Source: PALSA-612 sp046729255 (lineage in GTDB: Bacteria; Actinomycetota; Thermoleophilia; Gaiellales; Gaiellaceae). Taken from it: DNA of 26,566 bases. Positions 1-7,781 of this stretch are shown piece after piece (the first letter of the stretch is position 1; every line of letters begins with the position of its first letter). Below the pieces are notes generated by a model. The model saw nothing but the letters and a program-made list of their open reading frames with translations, was not told the DNA's origin and did no database searches. Location: the NCBI GenBank assembly GCA_046729255.1, contig JBKPGF010000003.1, forward strand, positions 1 to 26,566, given 5' to 3'. The position numbers and the translations under genes were made by a program.

Positions 1-2184
1 CCGCTTGCCGGTCGCCGGGTTGAGCACTTTGAACCCGAACATGCCGTCGGGCCTACAGATGATCTCCTCGCCGCGGGGAGCTGGCCGGTCGCGCCCGGCG
101 TCGGCCACGACGACGACTCGGAACTCGAGGCCCTTGGCGGCATGGATCGTGAGCAGGCGGACCGCGTCACCCGCCTCCTCCTCTGCGAACGCCTCTGTCT
201 CGTGCGCGCCCGACGACTGCCGGTCGAAGACGAACCGGACGAAGCCCTCTACGTCGCGGCCGCGTAGCTCCTCGAACGACCGGGCGAGACGTCCCAGCTT
301 CCTGAGGTTCGCGTAGCGGCGGCGCCCGTCCGGCCGCGCCAGCACCGCGAGGTCGTAGTCGTGCTCGGCGATGATCTGGTCGATCAACCGCTCGAGCCCA
401 GCCGTGGCCGACAGCGTGACGAGGCGGTCGTAGCGCTGGCGGAACGCGCGGAAGAGCTGCTCGTCCCGCGCAGGCAGATCCGCCGGCAGCTCCCGCTCGA
501 TACCGGAGAAGAGCGGCCGCCGGCCTGCTGCGCGACGCAGCAGCACGAGTGCGTCGTTCGACACGCCCACCAGCGGCGATGCCAGCACGGCTGCGAGCGC
601 CTCGTCGTCGTACCGGTTGTGGAGCAGGCGCAGGTACGCGAGCACGTCGAGCACCTGCTGCTGGGCGAAGTAGCCGCGGCCGGCCGCGCGGTAGGTCGAC
701 AGCCCGGCCACGCGCAGCTCCTCTTCGAAGACGTCCGCATCGGTGCCCGCCGCGAAGAGGAAGACGACCTCGCCAGGCGTCACCTCACCCGACTCGCACA
801 GCTCCGCTACGCGTCGGGCAGCGGCCCGAGCCTCCCCACGACGCCAGTCGATGCCGGTGCCCTTGTAGCTCTGCTTGTCGGTGACGAGCAGCTCGACGGC
901 CGGTCCCTTGGCCGGGTCGGGAAACCGCCCTGCGGCGACGAGCGGCTCGTAGTCCCCGCCGAAGTCGGCCGCAAACAGCTCGTTGACGGCGTCGAGCAGC
1001 TCCGGCCGCGAGCGGTAGTTCGCCCGTAGCGGCAGAACGCCCTCAGAGCCGGCGCGCCGCTCCTTGAAGACGTCGATGTCGGCGTGCCGGAAGCGGTAGA
1101 TCGACTGGAACTCGTCGCCGACGAAAAAGAGCTCCTCCGGGTCGAACTGGTCGACGATCTCGCACTGGAGGCGGTTCGTGTCCTGGAACTCGTCGACCAT
1201 GATCGAGCGGAAGCGCAGCCGCTCGCGGGCACGCACGGCGTCGTCGGCGGAGAGGAGATCCCGCGCACGTAGCTGGAGATCTTCGAAGTCGAGCGCGCTC
1301 TCGGCGTCCTTTGCGCCCTGATAGGCACGTCCGAAGAGCTCGAGCAACTCCTGGAGGAGATCGCGGTCCCGCACGGCCGCCACGTTCAGCGCGGTCTGCT
1401 CGAGCGCGAGCCGCGCCTCCTCGTACGGCGCGAAGCGCTCCTTGCTGCGACCCTTGACTGCGAAGACCGAGAGATCGAGCAGCAGGTCGACGGGCGGCTT
1501 GCTCGCGAGCAGTTCCAGCGCACGGGCCATCTGCGCACGAGATTCCTCGGCGCGCTCTTCTCCGTCGGTCTCGGTCAAGAGGGCTTCTGCTGCGGCTCGC
1601 AGCTGCGCCATGCTCGCGCCGAGGTCGGGCTCCTCCTGCAGGCCGAGCTCGAGAGGCCGGCCGGCGGCCCGTAGCGTCTCGGCGACTCCGCCGAGCATGC
1701 GCCGGAGTCCCTCTGCGCCGTACGTCGCCAGCAGCCGCACGCGGTCGGGATGCTCGTCGCTACAGAACTCCGCCAGCGCCGCGACGAACGACTCCGTGCG
1801 CAGCACGCTGGCCTGGCTCTCGTCGAGCACGCGGAAGCGAGGATCGACGCCTGCAGCGGCAGGATAGGAACGGAGCAGCCGGTGGCAGAACCCGTGGATC
1901 GTGGAGATCCAGGCTCCGTCCAGTTCGCGGGCGAGGTCCGGGCGGCCGATCTCGGCGAGCCGGGCCCGGATGCGCGTCCGCAGCTCGCCGGCGGCGCGCT
2001 CCGTGAACGTCACGACGAGGATCGAGCCGACGTCGATCCCGCGCTCGACGGCCCGGACGAAGCGCTCGACGATGACCGTCGTCTTCCCCGTGCCGGCGCC
2101 CGCGGAGACGAACACCGTCCCGGGCGCGTCGATCGCGGCGGCCTGCTCGGGATTCGGCGCCTGCGGCTCGAGAACGGTGCTCAT
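1..2184 (-). CDS. UvrD/AddA-type SF1 helicase, 3' end cut by window edge
   Basis: The minus strand is open from the ATG at 2184 to the left edge, giving 728 residues with the C-terminus missing. Superfamily 1A helicase motifs are clear: Walker A AGAGTGKT (about 28-35), VTFTERAAGEL after it, the Walker B motif DEFQDTN (about 331-337), GDEFQSIYRFRH (from 356), an ANYRS segment, and LTIHAAKGLEF (678-688) typical of UvrD, RecB and AddA. Such enzymes use ATP to translocate 3'-5' on single-stranded DNA. The upstream gene encodes an AddB-like nuclease and overlaps this one by ATGA (2181-2184). The order B then A matches the addBA operon, so this is probably the motor subunit of a double-strand-break resection enzyme. 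Whether it carries its own C-terminal nuclease, as AddA and the AdnAB subunits do, cannot be seen. A plain UvrD/PcrA helicase is the alternative. Confidence 0.9.
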   Translation of the reverse strand, partial: MSTVLEPQAPNPEQAAAIDAPGTVFVSAGAGTGKTTVIVERFVRAVERGIDVGSILVVTFTERAAGELRTRIRARLAEIGRPDLARELDGAWISTIHGFCHRLLRSYPAAAGVDPRFRVLDESQASVLRTESFVAALAEFCSDEHPDRVRLLATYGAEGLRRMLGGVAETLRAAGRPLELGLQEEPDLGASMAQLRAAAEALLTETDGEERAEESRAQMARALELLASKPPVDLLLDLSVFAVKGRSKERFAPYEEARLALEQTALNVAAVRDRDLLQELLELFGRAYQGAKDAESALDFEDLQLRARDLLSADDAVRARERLRFRSIMVDEFQDTNRLQCEIVDQFDPEELFFVGDEFQSIYRFRHADIDVFKERRAGSEGVLPLRANYRSRPELLDAVNELFAADFGGDYEPLVAAGRFPDPAKGPAVELLVTDKQSYKGTGIDWRRGEARAAARRVAELCESGEVTPGEVVFLFAAGTDADVFEEELRVAGLSTYRAAGRGYFAQQQVLDVLAYLRLLHNRYDDEALAAVLASPLVGVSNDALVLLRRAAGRRPLFSGIERELPADLPARDEQLFRAFRQRYDRLVTLSATAGLERLIDQIIAEHDYDLAVLARPDGRRRYANLRKLGRLARSFEELRGRDVEGFVRFVFDRQSSGAHETEAFAEEEAGDAVRLLTIHAAKGLEFRVVVVADAGRDRPAPRGEEIICRPDGMFGFKVLNPATGKR

Positions 2185-5096
2185 GGCCGTCTCACCCGGC
2201 AGATCGGGCCGCGCTCGCACCACGACGGGCACGAGCCCCCCTTCGGGTCGTGTAGCACGTCCCCCTGGCGGATGCGGCCCACGAACTCCCGGGCGCGGTC
2301 GGCGGCCTGGTCGACGAGCCCCCAGAAGGCGTCGTCTTCGAGGTAGTCCCGTGGCGAGAAGCCCGGGAGCAGGTCGTCGCGCACGCCGGCGCGCAGCACC
2401 CCGCGCGCGCTACGCTCACCGGCGAGCGCGCGGTAGAGGCCGCCGACGGGCTCCACCCCGAGCAGGTCGCGCAACACGAGCATGTAGAGCGGGATCTGGA
2501 GCCGCAGCTCCGACTCGATCTTCGCCGCCGAGTGGGCGCTCTTACCGCTCTTGTAGTCCTGCACGATCCCTCGCGCCGAGTGCGGATCGAGGTCGACGCG
2601 GTCGATCTTCCCGCTGACCGCGAAGCCGCCGAGGTCGAGACCGGCCTTCAGCTCGGGCGCCGAGCGCTCGCTGCCGAAAGAGACCTCGAATCGCCGCGGG
2701 ACGAGCGGCACCTGCGAGTGCGCTTCGCCGCGCACGAACTCGCCGAGATCCCGCAGGAGACCCTGCTCGAGCTCGAGCCGCTCGACGTCGGTGAGCTCGA
2801 GCCGGCTCGTCTGCCCGGCTACTGCCTCGCGAACACACTCGCCGAGGAACTCGAGCGTGTCGTCGAGCCGCTCCGCGTCGACGTAATCGGTGCCGGTCCG
2901 TTTGGGCAGCCCCGAGAACAGCCGGAAGAGCGCCTGGTGGGCCACCTGTCCGCGCAGACGCGCGTCGACGCGCGCGTCGATCGGGCGTGGGTCGATGACG
3001 CGCTCCACGAACCACATGGACGAGCAGTCCGCGAACAGCTCCAGCTCGGTGACGCCGAACGTCGCGCGCGCTTCGAGCTGCCGGTTCACCGCGGGTACCG
3101 TGAGCCGCGTCGGCCGCGAGAACGCCGCGAGCGCGCGGTCGAGGCGCCGGTCCCAGCCGTTTGCGCGCGCAATGGCCGTCGTCGCCTCCGCGTCAGTCGC
3201 GGCGAGCGCGGCCGTCGCGCGCAGCTGTTCCCGCTCGGTGGGCGCTCGTTCGACGGGCCACGTCGCCTCGGAGATCGCCCGCCGCTTCGTCCATCTCACG
3301 ACCTCCTCGGACGCAAAGAGTGACCGAACGTCGTTCCAGAACGGGCTCGGCTCCCGCGGCGAGCCGTCGTCGGTGACCGCCTCCCGGACGACGTACAGGC
3401 GGCGCCGCGCGCGCGTGCAGGCCGTGTAGAAGAGGTATCGGTCGGCGGCGACCGGGTCGGGGCGCACCACACGTGCGCGGCGAGACCGCTCCTCGACGGC
3501 CCGTCGGGCGTCGTCGTCGAGCAGCGTGGCGGCAGCCGACCGGCGCGGCAGTGCTCCCTCCTCCAGCCCGAGGACGAAGACGACGTCGTAGTGGCGAGTT
3601 CGCGCGCGCAGCATGTCGAGCACCGCGATGCGGCCAGGCTGCTGAGCAGGGCCGGCGCTGACATGCGCCCGCTCGAGCGCGTAGACAATCTCGTCCGCGT
3701 CGACGCGTTCGGCGAGCCCCCGCCACGCATCGAGCTCCTCCACGGCACGCAGGGTCGCCTCGAATGCACGCAGGTCGACTCGAGCAGTCTCGGACACCGG
3801 AGGACCTCCGAGCCCGTATGCAGCACCGAGCATCGACTTTGCAACGGTGCTCACGGCCTCGTGGCTCGACCTCCCCGAGCGGACTGCCTCGAGAAACGGC
3901 AGCGGCTGCCCGCGAAGCTTCAGGGTCTCCTGCTCGACGCGCTCTGGCGTGTGGATCGCGCGCCCGCGCAGCCGTCCTTCAAGGAAGTCGACATGGTCGC
4001 GGCGGAGTCCGGAGTACGGCGAGCGCATGAACGCGTAGAGCTCCTGGCGCCCGGCTCCGAGCCAGGCGAAGCGAAGGAGCGAGAGCAGCGCGCTGCCGAA
4101 CGGCGTCTGGCCGAGCCGGAGGCGGCCCTCGATCGCGTAGGGAACGCCGAGGCCGGCGAAGGCCGTCTCCAGCGGTGCGCGCCAGCGCTCGACCGAGGGC
4201 GCGATGATCGCGATCGTGGCCGGGTCGATTCCATCGCGGAGGAGCTCGAGAACCTCCTCGCCCACGAGCTCGAGAGCCCCGCGGGCGCCGGCTCCTTCGA
4301 GGAAGCGCACGGTGCCCTCGATCGGCGGAGGCGCCGCCTCGGCGGTCTCTGCAAACAGCAGCCGTTCGAGATGGGCGAGCGCGGGCCGCGCGTACTCGTG
4401 CGACGCCGGCGGCAGCTCCTCTACGCGCCCCGCCGCTTGCCGGGACAACGTTGCCGCCGTTCGCTCCAGCGCGGCGAACGCGAGCCTTCCGGGCTCGTAG
4501 GGCAGCGAGACCGTGACGTCCGTGCGCCCGGACAGCGCTTCGATGAGAGCCCACTGTGCGCCGGTCAGGTCTTCGAAGCCGTACGCGTAGACGGGCCGGC
4601 CGTCCCATGCCTCGAGCTCGTTGGCAACCCGATCGGCGGCGTAGCGCCGCTCCCGGTCGCGGTCCCAACGCCCGAGCTGGTCGAGCTCAGCGCGATACGC
4701 CCGCAAGAGCTCCGCCAGCTCGGCGTCGAGATCCTCCGGCTCGACGAGCCCTGCCTCGAGCTCCGCAATGGTGGCGCCGAGCGTGTCTGCGTAGCCGGAG
4801 AAGCTCGAGGTTTCACGGGCGATACGTCGTAGCAGCAAGGCTCGCTGCGTGTCGGTGAGCACGCGCCGGTGATCGCCGTTGCCGTGGGCGATAGTGGCGA
4901 ACAGGTCGTCGAACGTCGCCACCCAGCCGCCGACGACGGTCGTCCCGTCCGCGACGAGATCGCGGCCGACACGGAACGCCTCGGGGCGGTTGGGCACGAT
5001 CAGCACGGGATCGCGCGCGATGTCGGCCGCGAAGCGGTCGAGCAGGAGCGCGACCTTGCCGGCGTTCGCAGGCCCCGCGAGGAGTGTCAGCGGCAC
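2181..5096 (-). CDS. AddB-like helicase-nuclease subunit with PD-(D/E)XK and Fe-S motifs
   Basis: A 971-residue protein starting at GTG 5096. The N-terminus has a degenerate Walker A (GPANAGKV). The middle has VVFVLGLEEGALPRR, a signature of AddB and UvrD-like subunits. The C-terminal third is a RecB-family nuclease: RGQVAH, GKIDRVD (Asp832), QDYKSGK (Asp847, Lys849) and LQIPLY. Four cysteines, Cys691 before the nuclease and Cys956, Cys960 and Cys966 at the extreme C-terminus, are placed like the Fe-S staple of AddB and AdnB, although the first two tail cysteines are three residues apart instead of the usual two. The stop overlaps the helicase start (ATGA). The expected role is resection of double-strand breaks for recombination. 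No Shine-Dalgarno site precedes the GTG; a TAGACT box lies 6 bases upstream. Confidence 0.85.
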   Translation of the reverse strand: MPLTLLAGPANAGKVALLLDRFAADIARDPVLIVPNRPEAFRVGRDLVADGTTVVGGWVATFDDLFATIAHGNGDHRRVLTDTQRALLLRRIARETSSFSGYADTLGATIAELEAGLVEPEDLDAELAELLRAYRAELDQLGRWDRDRERRYAADRVANELEAWDGRPVYAYGFEDLTGAQWALIEALSGRTDVTVSLPYEPGRLAFAALERTAATLSRQAAGRVEELPPASHEYARPALAHLERLLFAETAEAAPPPIEGTVRFLEGAGARGALELVGEEVLELLRDGIDPATIAIIAPSVERWRAPLETAFAGLGVPYAIEGRLRLGQTPFGSALLSLLRFAWLGAGRQELYAFMRSPYSGLRRDHVDFLEGRLRGRAIHTPERVEQETLKLRGQPLPFLEAVRSGRSSHEAVSTVAKSMLGAAYGLGGPPVSETARVDLRAFEATLRAVEELDAWRGLAERVDADEIVYALERAHVSAGPAQQPGRIAVLDMLRARTRHYDVVFVLGLEEGALPRRSAAATLLDDDARRAVEERSRRARVVRPDPVAADRYLFYTACTRARRRLYVVREAVTDDGSPREPSPFWNDVRSLFASEEVVRWTKRRAISEATWPVERAPTEREQLRATAALAATDAEATTAIARANGWDRRLDRALAAFSRPTRLTVPAVNRQLEARATFGVTELELFADCSSMWFVERVIDPRPIDARVDARLRGQVAHQALFRLFSGLPKRTGTDYVDAERLDDTLEFLGECVREAVAGQTSRLELTDVERLELEQGLLRDLGEFVRGEAHSQVPLVPRRFEVSFGSERSAPELKAGLDLGGFAVSGKIDRVDLDPHSARGIVQDYKSGKSAHSAAKIESELRLQIPLYMLVLRDLLGVEPVGGLYRALAGERSARGVLRAGVRDDLLPGFSPRDYLEDDAFWGLVDQAADRAREFVGRIRQGDVLHDPKGGSCPSWCERGPICRVRRP

Positions 5097-5102
5097 GTAG
5101 CC

Positions 5103-5108
5103 AGTCTA
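5103..5108 (-). promoter_or_regulatory. putative -10 box for leaderless addB-like mRNA
   Basis: On the minus strand TAGACT lies 6 bases before the GTG at 5096, with no Shine-Dalgarno site between. This spacing would place the transcription start on or next to the start codon. It is one of eight such sites in the window. Confidence 0.5.
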
Positions 5109-5186
5109 GAGCGGAGGTATGCCGATCCCGGCTCGACGCGGGCACGGGATCGAGGAAAGTGCGTGAATTCTCTGCGCGGGGGGCCG

Positions 5187-5381
5187 TTACGCGGCTGCCT
5201 TCGGCCGGCGGCCGCGGCGGGCAACGTTGCGGCCCGGTTGCTTGCCCGCGCAGCTGTCGCAGAGGTCGGCCGCCTTCGATCCCCGACGGGCGTCCGTGTA
5301 CGTGATGCGCATTGTGGCGCCTTTCTGCTCCTCCACTTCGGCGCCGCACATGTCACATACGAGAATCGTCTTTCGAGCCAC
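5187..5381 (-). CDS. small zinc-ribbon protein with AT-hook-like basic tail
   Basis: A 64-residue protein. Two CxxC pairs (Cys9/Cys12 and Cys41/Cys44) bracket a short, probably beta-stranded core and should bind one zinc ion. The C-terminus is basic and contains RRGRRPK (about 55-61), similar to the AT-hook core that inserts into the minor groove. The GTG start at 5381 is well supported by AAAGGAG (5388-5394) six bases upstream, one of the few strong Shine-Dalgarno sites here. The gene is divergent from the dehydrogenase gene and lies just before the addB-like gene on the same strand, with 90 bases between them. Some actinobacterial nucleoid proteins (Lsr2) pair a small N-terminal domain with an RGR-type hook, so a DNA-binding role is a reasonable inference, but I do not recognise a named family. 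Confidence 0.75.
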   Translation of the reverse strand: MARKTILVCDMCGAEVEEQKGATMRITYTDARRGSKAADLCDSCAGKQPGRNVARRGRRPKAAA

Positions 5382-5387
5382 GGAAAT

Positions 5388-5394
5388 CTCCTTT
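5388..5394 (-). promoter_or_regulatory. strong Shine-Dalgarno site of the zinc-ribbon gene
   Basis: AAAGGAG on the minus strand, six bases before the GTG at 5381. It fixes this non-ATG start and contrasts with the many starts here that lack any ribosome binding site. Confidence 0.8.
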
Positions 5395-5475
5395 GATTAG
5401 CCGAGTGGTCGCCAAAGCCTAGTCGATAAAGAGTCTGAAAAGCGAGGGTCGGAATTTCGTCGTCCATCCGACGCG

Positions 5476-5481
5476 TACAAT
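5476..5481 (+). promoter_or_regulatory. putative -10 box for leaderless dehydrogenase mRNA
   Basis: TACAAT lies 8 bases before the GTG at 5490, and no Shine-Dalgarno site intervenes. No convincing -35 hexamer is visible upstream. Confidence 0.55.
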
Positions 5482-5489
5482 CCGCCGCC

Positions 5490-6560
5490 GTGGGGTCGAA
5501 GACCATCGTCGTGCTCGAGGGGGACGAGACCGGCCAGGAGCTGCTCGAGGAGGCGCTTCGCGTCCTGTCTCCGGAGGTCATCGGCGTCGAGTTCGATCTG
5601 CCGCGCTACGACCTGTCGCTCGAGTCACGGCGGGCGACCCAGAACACGATCGTCCACGAGGCCGCTACGGCCGTGCGCGAAGCCGGTCTTGGGCTGAAGG
5701 CGGCGACGACAACGCCCGAGGGCGCCGGAGACGTCGGATCGCCGAACAAGATCCTCCGTGAAGAGATCGGCGGTCAGGTGATCGTTCGCACCGGGCGGCG
5801 CATCCCCGGGGTCGCACCGGTGGGAGGCGTACACGCGCCGATCTCCGTCGTGCGCATGGCAGTCGGGGACGCGTACGGCGCCGAGGAGTGGCGGGAGGGC
5901 GAAGGCGACGAGGAAGTCGCGCTGCGCACCGAGCGCATTGAGCGCCGCGTCTGCCACGCCGTGTCCGAGTTCGCCTTCCGCCTCGCGGAGCGCACCGGCG
6001 CGAAGGTCTTCGGCGGCCCGAAGTACACCGTGAGCCCCATCTACGAGGGGATGCTGAAGGAGGAGATGGACGAGGCCGCGGCGCGTCACCCCGACGTGCC
6101 CTACAACCCGCAGCTGATCGACGCGACGTTCGCGCTGCTGCTCTCGGCGAGCGGGGACCCGATGGTCATCCCGGCACTGAACCGCGACGGCGACATCCTC
6201 TCCGATCTCGTCCTCCCGTTGTTCGGCTCGATTGCCGGCTCCGAGTCGCTCGTCGTCGCCTTCGGAGAGGACTACGTGCCGGACGTCGTGCTCGCCGAGG
6301 CTGCGCACGGCACGGCGCCGAGCCTGTTCGGCAAGAACGTCGCCAATCCGCTCGCGATGATCCTCGCCGCCTCGGCGTTGCTGACGTTCGCCGGCGAGGA
6401 GGCGATGGAGGCTGCGCGTGCGATCCGGGAGGCAAGCCTCGAAGCGGTCGCCGACGGCATGCGAACCGCAGATCTCGGCGGCCACGCATCCACCACGGAG
6501 TTCACCGACGACGTCGTCCGGCGCGTGCGGGCTAAGCTCGAGGTATGGGCAACGCTCTGA
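5490..6560 (+). CDS. isocitrate/isopropylmalate dehydrogenase family protein
   Basis: A 356-residue member of the decarboxylating beta-hydroxyacid dehydrogenase family. Visible family features are TTPEG near the N-terminal substrate loop, NRDGDILSDL (metal-binding aspartates) and EAAHGTAPSLFGKNVANP (cofactor-binding loop). The HGTAP segment and GKNVANP resemble isocitrate dehydrogenases more than isopropylmalate dehydrogenases. The usual N-terminal GDGIGPE is changed to GDETGQE. The family oxidises and decarboxylates 2R,3S-hydroxy acids using NAD or NADP; the exact substrate cannot be fixed from sequence. No leu genes are adjacent, which slightly favours isocitrate. The GTG start at 5490 is preceded by TACAAT 8 bases away. 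The last 16 bases overlap the next gene. Confidence 0.88.
   Translation: MGSKTIVVLEGDETGQELLEEALRVLSPEVIGVEFDLPRYDLSLESRRATQNTIVHEAATAVREAGLGLKAATTTPEGAGDVGSPNKILREEIGGQVIVRTGRRIPGVAPVGGVHAPISVVRMAVGDAYGAEEWREGEGDEEVALRTERIERRVCHAVSEFAFRLAERTGAKVFGGPKYTVSPIYEGMLKEEMDEAAARHPDVPYNPQLIDATFALLLSASGDPMVIPALNRDGDILSDLVLPLFGSIAGSESLVVAFGEDYVPDVVLAEAAHGTAPSLFGKNVANPLAMILAASALLTFAGEEAMEAARAIREASLEAVADGMRTADLGGHASTTEFTDDVVRRVRAKLEVWATL
6533..6538 (+). promoter_or_regulatory. putative -10 box inside the dehydrogenase 3' end
   Basis: TAAGCT lies 6 bases before the ATG at 6545, inside the coding end of the dehydrogenase gene. It would give the exported-protein gene its own leaderless transcript. The weak purine stretch gagg lies too close to the ATG to be a good ribosome site. 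Confidence 0.4.
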
Positions 6561-7108
6561 GGACACTGCTCGTCGCGACGGTCGCTGCCGTCGTGCTGCC
6601 GGTGGCGGCCGGTAACGCGACGTCGACCGCGACGACGACCTTCTCGTGCGCTCAGGTGTGGGGTTCGTTCAACGTCCAGCTCGTCGGCAACCGCGACTGG
6701 GGCTGGAATCTCGAGGGCCTCGGTAACGTCGGCGCACCGAAGGAACGTGCTCTCGTCGTCGTCTGGAGCCTTGGCGGGAAGCTGCCGGGTGGCATCAACG
6801 TCTACGGCTGGACGACCGCGACTCGCTCGCGCCCGTCGCCGAAGTGCGCGGTCGTGGAGGCACAACCGAAGGCGCCGTCACTCGCGGGACTGGGCCCGAC
6901 AACGCGCGTGAAGGACGGCTGGGCATTCGGTAGAAAGTTCGGCTGCCTCGACACCGGGCGGCTCCTGATCTCTGTCACGCAGGGGGGAGGCAAGACGCGC
7001 ATCGCCGTCCGCCTGCAGAAGTCCGGACGTGTCATCGCCGTCGGCGAGCTCGGCAGCGGCGGCGGCTGGATTCGCGGCTCGAAGAGCTGCGAAGCGAAAG
7101 AGAAGTAG
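6545..7108 (+). CDS. exported protein of unknown function, four cysteines
   Basis: A 187-residue protein with a signal peptide: Arg6, then a hydrophobic stretch about 8-22 (LLVATVAAVVLPVAA) and a likely cut near residue 22-25. The mature part has four cysteines (the first at 35), a pattern suited to two disulfides, and is rich in Gly, Trp and Val, suggesting a small beta-rich domain. I recognise no family. It overlaps the dehydrogenase gene by 16 bases and converges on the HD-GYP gene with a gap of 10 bases and no visible terminator. It is probably a secreted or cell-surface protein. The lack of a lipobox argues against a lipoprotein. Confidence 0.75.
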   Translation: MGNALRTLLVATVAAVVLPVAAGNATSTATTTFSCAQVWGSFNVQLVGNRDWGWNLEGLGNVGAPKERALVVVWSLGGKLPGGINVYGWTTATRSRPSPKCAVVEAQPKAPSLAGLGPTTRVKDGWAFGRKFGCLDTGRLLISVTQGGGKTRIAVRLQKSGRVIAVGELGSGGGWIRGSKSCEAKEK

Positions 7109-7118
7109 CCCTCACACC

Positions 7119-7706
7119 TTAGAAGGCGGCGACCCGGACCGCCGCCGCAGGCAAGTCCAGCGCTCCGTCCTTCCAGGCTTCGGCAAAGACGGCGACCACG
7201 TCGGGGTCGAACTGCGAGCCTGCGCAGCGCTCGAGCTCTGCGACCGCCTGTCCGTGGCTGAGCGCGGCCCGATAGGGCCGGTTCGAGGTCATCGCGTCGA
7301 ACGCGTCGGCGACGGCGAGCACGCGCGCTTCGACGGGGATCTGCTCGCCGGCGCTGCCGGTCGGATAGCCGTGCCCGTCCCAGCGCTCGTGGTGATGAAG
7401 GACGCACGGGACCGCCGCGCGCAACGTCCCGACGAGCCCGAGCATGCGCGCCCCCTCCTCTGGGTGCCCGCGCACGTGATCGAACTCCGAGTCGCTCAGC
7501 GGGCCCGGCTTCCGGAGGACCGTGTCGGGCACCGCGAGCTTGCCGATGTCGTGCAGCGCGGCGCCGATGCGCAGGACGTCGATCTGCTCCTCGTCCCAGC
7601 CCAGGCGTGCTGCGATCACCTCGGCGGTCGCCGTGACGCGAGCCGCATGACCCGACGAGTACGGGTCACGCGCCTCGATCGCCCGCGCGAGATCCATGAG
7701 CGCCAT
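7119..7706 (-). CDS. HD-GYP domain phosphohydrolase
   Basis: A compact 195-residue protein made almost entirely of an HD-GYP domain. It has GHAARV near the start, the metal-binding LHDIGK (His52-Asp53), a conserved HP (about 81-82) and HHHERWDGHGYP (104-115), which carries the GYP signature. HD-GYP proteins hydrolyse cyclic-di-GMP or related dinucleotides; which one is used here is unknown. No receiver or sensor domain is present. The open frame continues upstream to 7928, but that part lies antisense over pntAA and does not look like protein, so I chose the ATG at 7706; the ATG at 7697 is also possible. No clear Shine-Dalgarno site is seen. The gene is divergent from pntAA with 75 bases between starts. 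Confidence 0.88.
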   Translation of the reverse strand: MALMDLARAIEARDPYSSGHAARVTATAEVIAARLGWDEEQIDVLRIGAALHDIGKLAVPDTVLRKPGPLSDSEFDHVRGHPEEGARMLGLVGTLRAAVPCVLHHHERWDGHGYPTGSAGEQIPVEARVLAVADAFDAMTSNRPYRAALSHGQAVAELERCAGSQFDPDVVAVFAEAWKDGALDLPAAAVRVAAF

Positions 7707-7766
7707 CGCTCGTGATTCCAGGCTCAGCGGGCGTTCCCTTCTCCAGGAACGCGCCCACGACTCGCG

Positions 7767-7772
7767 TAGAGT
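7767..7772 (+). promoter_or_regulatory. putative -10 box for leaderless pntAA mRNA
   Basis: TAGAGT lies 9 bases before the ATG at 7782 with no Shine-Dalgarno site between. It would drive the pntAA-pntAB-pntB operon. Confidence 0.5.
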
Positions 7773-7781
7773 TGCGCCGGC

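Noticed and set aside
361..4832. Long open frames on the plus strand opposite the helicase and nuclease genes (such as 361-1029, 2532-3323, 3591-4832).
   Set aside because: High GC leaves antisense frames open. Their translations are Arg/Pro/Ala-rich with no motif, while the minus strand has clear helicase and nuclease motifs.
5154..5164. The 11-mer ggaaagtgcgt also found in the htpX terminator stem (17212-17222).
   Set aside because: Two copies only, and the copy at 5154 does not form a hairpin; chance is a fair explanation.
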